Origin: Alteromonas sp. M12
GTDB taxonomy: Bacteria; Pseudomonadota; Gammaproteobacteria; Enterobacterales; Alteromonadaceae
Assembly: GCF_037478005.1 (NCBI RefSeq)
Contig: NZ_CP144164.1
Coordinates: forward strand, 496,001-560,000
Direction: 5' to 3'
DNA: 64,000 bases
The position numbers and the translations under genes are program-made. Numbering within the stretch: the stretch's first letter is position 1; each line of letters begins with the position of its first letter. Shown here piece after piece: positions 46,344 through 55,886 of this stretch. The notes beneath the pieces are model-generated. The model was not told where the DNA came from. It did not search any database and saw only the letters and a program-made list of their open reading frames with translations.

Positions 46344-47234
46344 ATGAAACTTGATCAACTAACTATGTTCGTTACTGTCGCTCGGCTGGGATCTTTAAGT
46401 CTGGCTAGTGCGCACTTAAATAAAACCCAACCAGCAATTAGTCAAAGCATTCGACAACTTGAAAGTTCTTTCAATTTAAGTTTGTTTAATCGTTCGGGTT
46501 ATCGCTTAGAATTAACTGAAGTAGGGAATGTTTTATATCAAAAAGCAACCAGTCTTTTGGATGAAGCAAATGCGTTGCAACAAACTGCTAAATACATGGT
46601 GCTGGGAAATGAAACCAGCATTACCCTAGCAATTGAGGCATCATTTAATTTAAAACTGATTCTGCCATTATTAGAAAACGTACAAAACCAGTTCCCCAAC
46701 ACGCAAATCATTATCAAACAAGAATATTTAACGGGGGCGTTTGAAGCGATAAAAAACAAAAAAGCAATACTGTGCATAACCCCGTATCAAGAGGTTTTAC
46801 ATAAAGATTCAGAAATTGAAGAGCACTTCTTAACGAATGGTGCACTGGTCAATGTAGCATCACCTCGATTAATTAAACGGCATCCTAATTTACAAAGTCG
46901 CCGCGAACTTTTACATGAATATCAGATTGTTGTGCAGGATTCAGGGAGTGGATTCAAAGATACTGAATGGGGCGTGCAAGACGGTCAAAGAAGGTGGTAT
47001 GTGAATGATTATCAAACTAAAAAAATGTTGATAGAAAGTGCTATGGGGTGGGGGAAAATACCCGATTACTTAGCAGCGCAAGGTATTCAAAATGGAACAT
47101 TGGCTTTACTTAAATTAACTGATGTTAAAAACGAAATGCTAGCGAGATACCATATTATGAAAAACAAATCAGAGTTGTTAGGGCCTGTTGCTCAAGCCGT
47201 TTGGGAGCAATTTAAACATTACCGATTCAATTAG
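46344..47234 (+). CDS. LysR-family transcriptional regulator
   Basis: A 296-residue regulator with an N-terminal winged helix (QLTMFVTVARLGSLSLASAHLNKTQPAISQSIRQLESSFNLSLFNR) and a C-terminal substrate-binding domain with ITLAIEASFNL. It probably controls the divergent DoxX gene. I use ATG 46344 instead of the GTG two codons earlier, because of the family N-terminus. Confidence 0.9.
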   Translation: MKLDQLTMFVTVARLGSLSLASAHLNKTQPAISQSIRQLESSFNLSLFNRSGYRLELTEVGNVLYQKATSLLDEANALQQTAKYMVLGNETSITLAIEASFNLKLILPLLENVQNQFPNTQIIIKQEYLTGAFEAIKNKKAILCITPYQEVLHKDSEIEEHFLTNGALVNVASPRLIKRHPNLQSRRELLHEYQIVVQDSGSGFKDTEWGVQDGQRRWYVNDYQTKKMLIESAMGWGKIPDYLAAQGIQNGTLALLKLTDVKNEMLARYHIMKNKSELLGPVAQAVWEQFKHYRFN

Positions 47235-47297
47235 TCTTAGTTGCTTATTTCTAAATTAACACTTACACAATGCTGGTAAGTATCGCCAACACATAGT

Positions 47298-47759
47298 TCA
47301 ACTTTCATCAAACTCAATTGTGTCTGAATTAAACATCAAGGTCACGTTATCGCCATAATGAATATTAACGATAGGTGGCGCTAATATTTCGATTATATTT
47401 TGCTGTTGAAAGTGCTGGGTTTTGGTCTCGGGGTGAGGATAGTAGACCCAAGCATCAAATTGCTGAACTTGAAACTTAATTTGGCATTTGACCAAAGAGA
47501 AGGTTTCTTGATTGAATCCTTTTGCCCAATGAAGGTTTTCGAAACAAAAAGTGGGTTTTAGAATACGAAATGCACAAACCGGAAGTTGCACATTCAAGGT
47601 TCCATCAAAACACTCACTAATATCTAATCCCAAGTGTTTGAAAAAGGGTCTCTGCATTTCAATTGTGCCAGCAGGATAGGGCGAGCCTGCACCTTTGCCT
47701 GAGGCTACTTGGTGTCCTTGAACCACAACCCCTGAGATGATGATTTGAGGTGATGACAT
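47298..47759 (-). CDS. Protein resembling archaeal CTP-dependent riboflavin kinase (DUF120)
   Basis: A 153-residue protein whose pattern fits the archaeal RibK/DUF120 fold: a glycine-rich start GKGAGSPYP (about 21-29), LGLDISECFDGTLNV (43-57) with the TLN triplet that binds metal in archaeal RibK, and CQIKF then IIEILAPP (122-129) plus YGDNVTL near the end. The fold binds CTP and riboflavin in archaea; bacterial riboflavin kinases are normally of the unrelated RibF type. Here it is the last gene of a tonB-sigma operon, 4 nt after the membrane-protein gene. The resemblance is from motifs only. Confidence 0.6.
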   Translation of the reverse strand: MSSPQIIISGVVVQGHQVASGKGAGSPYPAGTIEMQRPFFKHLGLDISECFDGTLNVQLPVCAFRILKPTFCFENLHWAKGFNQETFSLVKCQIKFQVQQFDAWVYYPHPETKTQHFQQQNIIEILAPPIVNIHYGDNVTLMFNSDTIEFDES

Positions 47760-47763
47760 TGAG

Positions 47764-48378
47764 CTAGCACTTCAGTAAGGTTTTGTTGGCGTGAATACCC
47801 ACAATTAAGCCAGAAACGTTAAATGCTATTTCCACACTGTCACCGCTTTTGAAATTGCCATTTATAAGGTTCATTTGCTGCAAAGTTTCAATCAGTTGCT
47901 TGGATATTTTAACTAGCTCGTTATTACAGGTTCTTAATTCCCAGCCATTTTCGAATTGGCTTAGAATTGCCGACTTTTGATGGTGACTTGCCAGTAGCGC
48001 CTTTTGCTGTAAGTAATCTTGATAATGTTTTTGGTAACGTTGGCTAATTTGACTGTAATCTTGGGATTGTTGGTCATCAATATTGTGTATTTCTACTGAC
48101 GTATAGCGCAAAGTCTCTGGTGATTGGCGTAATTCATAAGATTGCCATGCGACTAGACCTAACAATAAGATTGTGCCTGTTGCAAAAGTCGCGCGCTGAA
48201 AGTTGTGGAACCAAGTATATAGCTTGGATTTTGATTCGGTGCTTTGCATCAACTGACGCTTCATGCTGCCCGTCGTTTGAACCTTGGTTTTACGTTGTTG
48301 ATATAGCTCAGATATCCGAGTTTCAAAATGTTCTGTTTGTTTTGACGACCCTTGATCGTGTTCATGGGACTTAGTCAT
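47764..48378 (-). CDS. Single-pass membrane protein, candidate anti-sigma factor
   Basis: A 204-residue protein with a hydrophilic N-terminus (about 1-62), one TM segment (about 64-82, FATGTILLLGLVAW) and a C-terminal domain with coiled-coil character (DYSQISQRYQKHYQDYLQQK) outside the cytoplasm. It overlaps the end of the ECF sigma gene by 8 nt, the typical position for an anti-sigma factor. No zinc-binding HxxxCxxC motif is visible, so it would be atypical. Role inferred from topology and position. Confidence 0.55.
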   Translation of the reverse strand: MTKSHEHDQGSSKQTEHFETRISELYQQRKTKVQTTGSMKRQLMQSTESKSKLYTWFHNFQRATFATGTILLLGLVAWQSYELRQSPETLRYTSVEIHNIDDQQSQDYSQISQRYQKHYQDYLQQKALLASHHQKSAILSQFENGWELRTCNNELVKISKQLIETLQQMNLINGNFKSGDSVEIAFNVSGLIVGIHANKTLLKC

Positions 48379-48931
48379 GGTATTTCTCTAATTGTTCACG
48401 AAGTGAATTCTTCGCGTATCTAATCCGACTTTTTACTGTCTCTACACCACAACCGGTAATATCGGCAATTTCTTGTAGACCGAATCCTTCTTGTTGTAAG
48501 CAGAATCCTTCTCGTTGCTCAAATGGTAAAGACATTAAGACCTTGTCAAAAATAGTTTCAATGGGATCAGCAAATTCAAAGGACGTTTTTAGCTGATCCA
48601 GAGGAGCGCCGGTTAATGGTTCACATCGTGTGCTGCGCCTAAATTCATCAATCAATAAATTTCTGGCAACTGTAAATAGCCAAGCATTGAATCGCCCCGA
48701 TTCTTTGTATAAATGTGGCCTTTCAAACACTTTTAACCAAGTTCTTTGACTGATATCTTTGGCTAAATGCATATCAGATTGGGTAACTAAAAAATGGTAA
48801 AGGTCATTCGCACAGTTATCGTAAAGTTGTTCAAATAGTTTTTTATCGCTACTTTGTGCAAACCGGACAATTAGCCATTCGTTAGAATGACTAATTGAGA
48901 ACAAAGATTTAATCGCTAAAGTTATACTCAC
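48371..48931 (-). CDS. ECF-type RNA polymerase sigma factor
   Basis: A 186-residue sigma-70 family factor. Region 2 is visible in ANDLYHFLVTQSDMHLAKDI and ARNLLIDEFRRS (2.4), region 4 in LQEIADITGCGVETVKSRIRYAKNSLRE. It lies 28 nt after the stop of a TonB-like gene and overlaps the membrane protein that may inhibit it. It differs from the second sigma factor at 57379. Confidence 0.9.
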   Translation of the reverse strand: MSITLAIKSLFSISHSNEWLIVRFAQSSDKKLFEQLYDNCANDLYHFLVTQSDMHLAKDISQRTWLKVFERPHLYKESGRFNAWLFTVARNLLIDEFRRSTRCEPLTGAPLDQLKTSFEFADPIETIFDKVLMSLPFEQREGFCLQQEGFGLQEIADITGCGVETVKSRIRYAKNSLREQLEKYHD

Positions 48932-48959
48932 TCAACTTCCTTTATGGCAGTGAAAATAG

Positions 48960-49595
48960 TTAGCTTTCTAATTTAAAGTCTAACACAACTTCTAATCCTG
49001 TCTGCTCGATGGGTTTACCATCTTTTATTTGGGGTCTGTATTTCCATTTTTTTAACGCTTTTCGCGCTTCACGATCAAATGTCCGTTTGGGGTTAGCATC
49101 GATGATTTGTATGTTTTGCACAGATCCACTGGCATCAATACTAAATTGCAGTTTCACCCAACCTTGAATCCCGTCTCTGGCTGCATCGGCAGGATATTTC
49201 GGTGAAATACGCACCATAGGCGTAGTTTCCGCATCTTGAATCGTTAAAAATTGATTTTCTGCGGCGATTTCTTGAGTAGGGACCTCAACCGTAAAGTTGG
49301 CGGTTAAGTTGCTATCATTAGGCTCAAACACCTCCTTTGGTTGTATTGTTTGCGGCATTAACTTAGGAGGTTCAATGGGTTTAATTTTTGTTCTTTCTAT
49401 TGATTTACTGTCTTGGGTGTTAAATACAGGATCGACAAATACCCCAGCTGTCGGCGGTGTTATGTAATCTGCATTTTGTGCTGTTAGTTTTTGCATTATC
49501 ACAAATAAGCCGAAAGTAATGATGGCTGCAGAACCAATAAAACCAGATATTTTAAAACCAGAGTGATGATAGGGATGTAGCATAATATTTTGCAT
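48960..49595 (-). CDS. TonB-family energy transducer
   Basis: A 211-residue protein with an N-terminal TM segment (about 17-36), a Pro-rich linker (KPIEPPKLMPQTIQPKE) and the TonB C-terminal domain (VRISPKYPADAARDGIQGWVKLQFSID, then FDREARKALKKWKYRP). First gene of an operon with an ECF sigma factor, hence probably coupled to an outer-membrane signal or to the giant envelope machinery. GCAGGAA precedes the ATG. Confidence 0.88.
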   Translation of the reverse strand: MQNIMLHPYHHSGFKISGFIGSAAIITFGLFVIMQKLTAQNADYITPPTAGVFVDPVFNTQDSKSIERTKIKPIEPPKLMPQTIQPKEVFEPNDSNLTANFTVEVPTQEIAAENQFLTIQDAETTPMVRISPKYPADAARDGIQGWVKLQFSIDASGSVQNIQIIDANPKRTFDREARKALKKWKYRPQIKDGKPIEQTGLEVVLDFKLES

Positions 49596-50156
49596 TTGTG
49601 TTCCTGCTATTTGATGGATTTAATAACTAAACGAATCAAAATTAGAAATAGGGTTAAGGGGATGCAGGAAATATTAAAAAATATTTTTTATGAATAGCGT
49701 TTTTAGGAAAAATGTAACTTGGGCGAGTTAGGGCGAAGTTTTATTGTTTTAGATCTGCACTCAATAAACATTCGCGTTTATTTTCGAGATGACGATAAAG
49801 TGTGGAGTGAAGTTTTTGTTGTTTATTCAAATAATAGCCTACAAAATGATAGTGTAGCTCAGCCCAACATATCAGCGCAGTCAATTTTTTTGAGTTGAGT
49901 TAAGCAAGGTTAAATGAGTGACTTATCATCCAAAATTCAGCCTGTTAGTGTGTTAATTTAATGATGATAAAATAAACAATAAATGCTAACTTGGGTTTTT
50001 AACATACAAGACATTGTTTTTGTCTAAATTAGGCGAATAGCCTAATAGGTAATGTTAACCTTTGACGGAATTAGGGAACTTTGGGCACTGCCGTAAAGTG
50101 AATTTTAGCTAAGCATGCACGCCAGCATCAAGCTACAAAAATACTGCTAGATTAGG
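49596..50156. other. Long divergent control region
   Basis: About 560 bp between the tonB operon (minus) and the nSTAND gene (plus). I see no small gene. An inverted repeat AGACA-TTGTTTT-TGTCT lies near 50009-50025 and a weak one (GGCGAATAGCC) near 50033. A GGAAC-like box near 50072 does not have proper spacing to a -10. Confidence 0.4.
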
Positions 50157-53027
50157 ATGTCGATTTTGGAATCAGAAAACCGTAACAATGATAATCCTTT
50201 TGTTGGATTAAATGCGTTTGAGATTAGTCATACTGATAATTTTCAAGGAAGAGAAGATGTAGTTCAACAGGCGTTGTCAAAGCTCCAACACAAAGCGCTG
50301 TCATCCCAACCATTTTTGTTGTTGTTAGGTAAAAGTGGCGCTGGTAAATCAAGCCTTTTACAGGCCGGTATCTTCCCTAAATTAGATGAATTGCAGTTTG
50401 GGGAACAAAATATAAGCTTTCGTTCAACTATTATCACGCCTTGTAACTTAAGTATTGATCCTTTTCGCTCTCTAATTTTAGCTTTGTCAGACATTTCTGA
50501 GCAAGATTTTGTCGCCAATCAAGAACTCAATTCTTTAGTTAAAATGTGCAAACAGCAACCTGACAAATTTTTGCAGCTGATGAAGCAGAAAATGGAGTCT
50601 TGGCCTGCTGATAAGAAACTGGCAATTGGTATTGTGCAGCTTGAGCGTTTATTTTTAACCGACTCCTTGGGTTACACTGAGCGACGTTATTTCACCGATA
50701 TTTTGGCTGGTTTGGTCATCCACTGTGGCATACTCGTTGTGGCTACATTGCGCAGTGATTTTTATCATACCTTATCTGACTATCCAGCATTGCTGCGTTT
50801 AAAGCAAAATGGTGGACAGCTAGATGTGTTGCCTCCGACATTAAACCAACTTAAAAAAATGGTATTCCCAGGGACTGCTAAGCATCTAAGATTTGAACAG
50901 GCAAATGGAGAGTTGGTTAGCCTTGATGCATACATAGCCCAACGGGCGTTTGAGTTTCCTGACAGCTTACCTTTGCTGCAATTCGTTTTATTTCACTTAC
51001 ATCAAAATCGTTCGCAAAATGGACTGATTAATTACTCAACCTATCGTAATTTGGGGGGGCTAGAACGGGCGATTGCTAAAATTACCGAACAAACTTACGA
51101 AAGTTTGGATCGCTCTTGTAAAAAGCATTTTAACCGCACCGTTAGTCGCCTGGCTGAATTAAATTATAAAGGCCATTATGAGAGAGTTTGGGTTAAAGCT
51201 GACGATTTATATAAAAGCCACAATGCCAAAGAGTTAATTGATGCGTTTGAGGCGATAGGCATTATGAAGTCTGTGCAGGGAATTGATGGCAACAATTACA
51301 TTTGCTTGGTACATGATTGTCTATTTGCTAATTGGCCTAGACTTAGTGAAGCTTTAGACCATCATCAAAAAACGCTCGAATTAAAAAACAAGCTAGAAGC
51401 ACAAGCTGCTGAGTGGAAAAGTGCCACGCGACCTTCAGCATATTTACTCGCACCCGGTAAAGCTTTGGATGAAGGAAAACTCATTCTTAAGCAAAGTGGC
51501 TCCATAAGTTCGACGTTACGAGCAATGATTCATGCGTCAGTTAAGCGTGCGAGCCTTAAGTATCGAGTAGGTTTTGGCTTTGCAGTGCTGCTGTTAATGC
51601 TGTTTGGATTTATGATTAAAAATGCCTATGATGCAAAAGTAAATCAGAAAATAGCGGAATCGAAACTGATTGAAAGCCACGAATTAATTGAATTTCTGAT
51701 TGATGAAAGCACCAAATTAGAGGCGATTGGACGGTTGGATTTAATCCAAGAAAGTTCAGAGCGTTCACTGGAATATCTAAGTACTGTATCACCTTCAGAT
51801 GATTCTACTGCTGCCAAATTGAGTCGCAGTCAAACGTTTTTCCAATTAGGTAAAGTTTACTTGGAAAATCGACAGTTTGCGGGTGCTCTTGACGCTTTTA
51901 ACAAAACGCTAGAATTGGATACTGAGCTTGTCGAGATCCATCCAAATGGCTTTACTTATGTGTTGGAATTAGCTCATGCAAATTATTGGATTGCTATGAC
52001 TCATCTGCGCGCGGGAGATATCCAAAAGGCTGAACAGTACTTCCTATTTTACCAGACCAATGCCCATGATTTAGTTGAATTACAACCTGATAGCCCAATA
52101 GCCAAGATCGAACTTTCTAGAGCATATTCCAATTTAGCCAAAATTGCAGCCCAACGAGGGCAGTTAGAAAGCGCGACACAGAGCTTTTTTGAGGCGGTTA
52201 AGTTTACCGAAAAAGGCAGATCTGCTGCCAATATTAGCGACTTATTGGAAGCCGCCAGCGCATATACTTGGTTGGCAAATAAGTATTATTCAGAATTGAA
52301 AATTGCTGAATCGCTAGAAATGAACAAGGGAGAACAAAGACTAAGATCGTTAATTATTAAAAAAGAAGACTCCCCAGCAAACCAAATGGCTGCAGCATAT
52401 TCATTGTGGAAATTAGCGAATGAACACATTCTCGTTGGTCAATATAAACAGGCAGATTCTGCATTGAGTGAATTGAAGGTTGCCTGTGCTCGTGGGATGC
52501 GTGCTCAGAATGCGGATATTCAATGGCGATATTTAGATGCCTTTAGTGATGCCAGTTTAGCGCAGATGGCAATGCTGTCGGGAAATTCTGAACATGCTAG
52601 AAAGTTATTTAGCGCCAGCTTTGGGAAAGTTGGTGATACTGCTGCAGGCTTAATGAGTCAGTGGCAAGATGCGTTTTTCGAGCGTCAATATTGGCTCGCC
52701 AGGTTCCATCATGGGAATGCTAATCAGAAAGGGCTTGAATCTGCTAGTTCGGTAATTATTAACGCCAATCAAGAGGATGCGATTAAATGGAAGGTACGTT
52801 TAGCGACTTTGGTCGGTGAACAAGTCGATTTCGAAGTGATGCAATCAGATGAAATTTTAAAACCACAAATGTTGATTGCCGCACTGGAATATTATAGTTT
52901 CCAAGATCATTTAGAAAAATTACAAAGATTGTGGCAACAAGTGCCGCAAGAAATGTGGTTAAATAAAGATCTTGAGGAACTGCGCGATACTTTGCGTAAG
53001 CAGATTCGAGAATTCACGTCACAATAA
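50157..53027 (+). CDS. nSTAND ATPase with TM segment and TPR domain
   Basis: A 956-residue protein. It starts with NPFVGLNAFE and FQGREDVV, the signature of nSTAND (novel STAND) NTPases, followed by Walker A GKSGAGKSS (about 58-66), TLRSDFYHTL and the sensor region VLPPTLNQLKKMVFPG. A TM segment lies at about 468-488 (VGFGFAVLLLMLFGFMI). The C-terminal half (about 540-930) is helical with TPR-like repeats such as FQLGKVYLENRQFAGALDAFNKTLELD. STAND proteins act as signal-dependent switches, often in signalling or defence. The architecture resembles CadC-type regulators with a NTPase in place of the DNA-binding domain. It diverges from the tonB-sigma operon. Confidence 0.85.
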   Translation: MSILESENRNNDNPFVGLNAFEISHTDNFQGREDVVQQALSKLQHKALSSQPFLLLLGKSGAGKSSLLQAGIFPKLDELQFGEQNISFRSTIITPCNLSIDPFRSLILALSDISEQDFVANQELNSLVKMCKQQPDKFLQLMKQKMESWPADKKLAIGIVQLERLFLTDSLGYTERRYFTDILAGLVIHCGILVVATLRSDFYHTLSDYPALLRLKQNGGQLDVLPPTLNQLKKMVFPGTAKHLRFEQANGELVSLDAYIAQRAFEFPDSLPLLQFVLFHLHQNRSQNGLINYSTYRNLGGLERAIAKITEQTYESLDRSCKKHFNRTVSRLAELNYKGHYERVWVKADDLYKSHNAKELIDAFEAIGIMKSVQGIDGNNYICLVHDCLFANWPRLSEALDHHQKTLELKNKLEAQAAEWKSATRPSAYLLAPGKALDEGKLILKQSGSISSTLRAMIHASVKRASLKYRVGFGFAVLLLMLFGFMIKNAYDAKVNQKIAESKLIESHELIEFLIDESTKLEAIGRLDLIQESSERSLEYLSTVSPSDDSTAAKLSRSQTFFQLGKVYLENRQFAGALDAFNKTLELDTELVEIHPNGFTYVLELAHANYWIAMTHLRAGDIQKAEQYFLFYQTNAHDLVELQPDSPIAKIELSRAYSNLAKIAAQRGQLESATQSFFEAVKFTEKGRSAANISDLLEAASAYTWLANKYYSELKIAESLEMNKGEQRLRSLIIKKEDSPANQMAAAYSLWKLANEHILVGQYKQADSALSELKVACARGMRAQNADIQWRYLDAFSDASLAQMAMLSGNSEHARKLFSASFGKVGDTAAGLMSQWQDAFFERQYWLARFHHGNANQKGLESASSVIINANQEDAIKWKVRLATLVGEQVDFEVMQSDEILKPQMLIAALEYYSFQDHLEKLQRLWQQVPQEMWLNKDLEELRDTLRKQIREFTSQ

Positions 53028-53055
53028 ATAATTCAATTAGAAGTACCCAAAAAAT

Positions 53056-53940
53056 ATGATGGTAGGTGAAATTGCTGCTCTAAGCACTGCGTTGTGCTGG
53101 GCTGTCGCAGCACGAATGTTTCGAATTTTAGGCAAAAACTTTTCGCCTTTGGCGCTCAATTTATGGAAAGGCTTGGCAGCAATTGGCATCCTGCTAGTTA
53201 TCACCCAGTTTTTTCTTCCTCAAGTTTCAGTATCAACCAATACCATGTTATGGCTATTGTTCAGTGGAGTGATCGGCATAGGATTGGGAGATACATTCTT
53301 TTTCCAAGCGTTAAACAAAATCGGTGATAGCCAATCTATTTTGGTTGCAGAAACTCTCGCTCCTATTTTTACCGCGTTACTTGCTATGGCTTGGATCGCC
53401 GAGTGGTTAACTTGGCAACAATGGTGCGGAATCGCCTTAGTTTTATTTTCAGTGGACATGATCATTAAGATTCAAAAACGATCAAGTTTTGATAAGTTTG
53501 AATTAAGTGGCTATGTCTACGCCGGTCTTGCCGCTTTGTGCCAAGCGGTTGGTGCGGTAGTCAGTCGAGATATTCTTACCTCAACTGGCATTGACGCATT
53601 TAATGCCAGCCAAATTCGTTTGCTTGGTGGTTTAGCTATTATTGTCATTTTAATGCTAGTAACCAAACAAAAATGGTTACCCACCACTGACAACCTTAAA
53701 CGTACTTGGCTATTTTTTAGTGGTGCAACCGTGATTGGTACCTTTGCCGCGTTATATTTACAAATGGTTGCCTTTACCTATACCAAAGCCGCGGTGGTAC
53801 AAACTTTATTTGCCATGAGCGTCATTTTATCCTTGGTGGTGGCTAAAATACTGGGGGAAAAAGTCAGTGGTAAAACTACTATCTGGTCATTGATAGCGTT
53901 AATCGGTGTTGGTGTCTTAGTAGGTTTAGAGCACATTTAA
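53056..53940 (+). CDS. EamA/DMT-family transporter
   Basis: A 294-residue inner-membrane protein with ten hydrophobic segments in two EamA repeats; the second repeat begins GYVYAGLAALCQAVGAVVSRD and the first MVGEIAALSTALCWAVAARMF. Drug/metabolite exporter superfamily, substrate unknown. It starts 28 nt after the nSTAND gene on the same strand and could be co-transcribed; the ribosome-binding site is weak. Confidence 0.88.
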   Translation: MMVGEIAALSTALCWAVAARMFRILGKNFSPLALNLWKGLAAIGILLVITQFFLPQVSVSTNTMLWLLFSGVIGIGLGDTFFFQALNKIGDSQSILVAETLAPIFTALLAMAWIAEWLTWQQWCGIALVLFSVDMIIKIQKRSSFDKFELSGYVYAGLAALCQAVGAVVSRDILTSTGIDAFNASQIRLLGGLAIIVILMLVTKQKWLPTTDNLKRTWLFFSGATVIGTFAALYLQMVAFTYTKAAVVQTLFAMSVILSLVVAKILGEKVSGKTTIWSLIALIGVGVLVGLEHI

Positions 53941-53983
53941 TCTGACTATTTTGTGGCTTAGTTAAAACAAATTTTTTTATTGG

Positions 53984-54009
53984 GGAATAAATTCGTTTTT
54001 CATTCGTTA
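53984..54009 (+). promoter_or_regulatory. ECF-type promoter of secreted-protein gene
   Basis: GGAAT (53984-53988), 16 nt, CGTTA (54005-54009). The element before the ECF sigma gene at 57319 is the same in both boxes and in spacing; the flanks GGAATAAA and TTCATTCGTTA also match. Confidence 0.7.
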
Positions 54010-54045
54010 TCCAAGTGTCATTAATATAAACATGAGGAAACGAAG

Positions 54046-54873
54046 ATGACTAAGCTAAACAAAATTGTAAACTTAATGGTAATTGCTGGAATAGCACAGG
54101 CAAGTAGTGCCGCTATGGCAGCCGATCTACAAATAAGCCAAGACATTCAGTTATCCAATCAAACACAAATTTCTCAGCAAGCAAATAGTCAAGATGCTTC
54201 AACGGATATCTCTGCCAATTCTGACTCTTCTGCTCAATCTAATGCTGATGTTCAGGCAAATGCCGATACGACGCCTGAACAAGAGCAAGCCGAGTCTACT
54301 ACACAAGATAGTTCGGAAATGGCTGCCACTCAAACTGCAAATCTGAATGGTGTTTTAACAAATACCGTCGATGAGTTCAGCACCAATGTGGGGAATTCTA
54401 GTGCGGTGACTGTAAATAATTCTTTAGCGGCAGTGTCAAAACTAACGGTTTTGAGCGTGACTAACCTAGAAAGCCCTGATTCTGTAGACGGAAATGATCA
54501 AATTCAAGAGACAACGAGCGATGATTTGGCGTTGCAGTCAACTCCGTCGCTAGTATCTGAATTGAATTCGTTATCAACTATAGATAAAGCACCATCACTT
54601 AACAGTGCTTCTGAGTTAACCAACAACATTGGGGCTAATTTATCACAAGTCGCAATGCTTGATGTTGCCTCCCAAGCGTCTCAAGTGATAGGGCAATCTG
54701 TCAACACAACGATTGCAGAAACAATCACTAGCAATGCTCAAAGTTCCATTTCACAAAACGTAAACAACCAAATTAGTACTTTGGTGACTGACCAAATCAA
54801 TAATGAAGTAGCCACAGCATCTGCAATAGAGGTGGCTAATACCATTACTAATGACTTAGACCTAGGTATTTAA
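54046..54873 (+). CDS. Acidic, low-complexity secreted protein
   Basis: A 275-residue protein with a signal peptide (1-25, AMA/AD). The mature part is made mainly of S, N, Q, T, A, D and E; it has only two Lys and no Arg, Cys, Trp, Tyr or His, with a single Phe. The first 75 mature residues are Q/S/N-rich (ISQQANSQ), and the C-terminal 90 contain QSVNTTIAETITSNAQSSIS and NNQISTLVTDQINNEV. Such composition indicates a disordered or amyloid-like extracellular protein. GAGGAAACG precedes the ATG. It shares a promoter motif with the downstream sigma factor gene. Function unknown. Confidence 0.7.
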   Translation: MTKLNKIVNLMVIAGIAQASSAAMAADLQISQDIQLSNQTQISQQANSQDASTDISANSDSSAQSNADVQANADTTPEQEQAESTTQDSSEMAATQTANLNGVLTNTVDEFSTNVGNSSAVTVNNSLAAVSKLTVLSVTNLESPDSVDGNDQIQETTSDDLALQSTPSLVSELNSLSTIDKAPSLNSASELTNNIGANLSQVAMLDVASQASQVIGQSVNTTIAETITSNAQSSISQNVNNQISTLVTDQINNEVATASAIEVANTITNDLDLGI

Positions 54874-54942
54874 CCTTCTTTAAACCTGCAAGATTACGTC
54901 AACTACTCGTTGGCGTGATTTAAGTATTATTGGTGGTCAAAA

Positions 54943-55872
54943 ATGAAATTACGAATTGGCAATATTACCTGTATATTCGCGTGTGCAACCAGTTTTTTTA
55001 CTTGGGCGGATACGCAATCTGCCTTTACGTTTAGTGGTAAAGCTGATGCTAGCGCAATCTACAATTCAGCCCTAAGTGTAGACGAGTTGGATGATGTATC
55101 TACTCAAAGTGACAGTGGGCAAGAACTAAATGCAATGCTACAAGGTAAATGGAAGATAAATGACAAAGCGCAAGTAACAAGTCGTTACGCTTACAGTCAG
55201 CAACGCTATAACCAATATTCACAATATGATTTGGAGCTACATCAGTTTAGCCTTGATGGCAGCTACAAGTTTACTCAACGTGAGTTTGGGCTGCGTTTTG
55301 ATGGCGCCAAAGCGCGTCTCGAAACAGGCACTTTTTTAGATTTCCAACAAATGAGCGTTTATTTAGGAACATTTATTCAACCTGAGACTTTCTTGCGTAC
55401 TAGCCTAAAATTTAAAAATAAGTCATTTACTCAATTATATGAAAGAGATGCCAATGGTTTTGGAGCATCCGCCGACCTATTTCACTTTTTGAATAATGCC
55501 AATACTATGCTCATGATCGGACTTAGCGGTGAAATAGAAAATGCGCACGATAATCAGTTTAATTATTGGGCGGCGGGGTTAAATACTAAACTAACTCATA
55601 AGTTCGATATGTTTGGCCTGGCCTCTAAGGTGGGAATAGGATGGCGATACCAATATAAAGATTATGAGTCAGTTGAGGTGTCAGACTTGCAAGCTAGTTA
55701 CAATATTCAAAGAGACGAAAACAGACAGGTGATACAGGCTGATTGGGTGCTAAATATATTCGATAACTTGTCTGTTGTGACTGAAGTTCAGCGTGGAGAT
55801 TATAAATCTAAAGTTGAGAGCCTAACCTATCAGCAAAATATCGCTAGTTTAGGCTTAAACTATACCTTCTAA
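54943..55872 (+). CDS. Outer-membrane beta-barrel protein, unknown
   Basis: A 309-residue exported protein (signal peptide about 1-22, ending TWA). Alternating strands with aromatic residues (SRYAYSQQRYNQYSQYDLELHQFSLDG) and the terminal Phe of NYTF identify an outer-membrane barrel of roughly a dozen strands or more. It follows the acidic secreted protein by 69 nt without an obvious terminator, so one transcript is likely. I recognise no family; export or anchoring of its neighbour is a guess. Confidence 0.72.
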   Translation: MKLRIGNITCIFACATSFFTWADTQSAFTFSGKADASAIYNSALSVDELDDVSTQSDSGQELNAMLQGKWKINDKAQVTSRYAYSQQRYNQYSQYDLELHQFSLDGSYKFTQREFGLRFDGAKARLETGTFLDFQQMSVYLGTFIQPETFLRTSLKFKNKSFTQLYERDANGFGASADLFHFLNNANTMLMIGLSGEIENAHDNQFNYWAAGLNTKLTHKFDMFGLASKVGIGWRYQYKDYESVEVSDLQASYNIQRDENRQVIQADWVLNIFDNLSVVTEVQRGDYKSKVESLTYQQNIASLGLNYTF

Positions 55873-55886
55873 AGGTGTTTTAACCG

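Noticed and set aside
50072..50096. ECF-type promoter before the nSTAND gene
   Set aside because: GGAAC and CGTAA are only 12 nt apart, too close, and the boxes do not match those of the second sigma locus.
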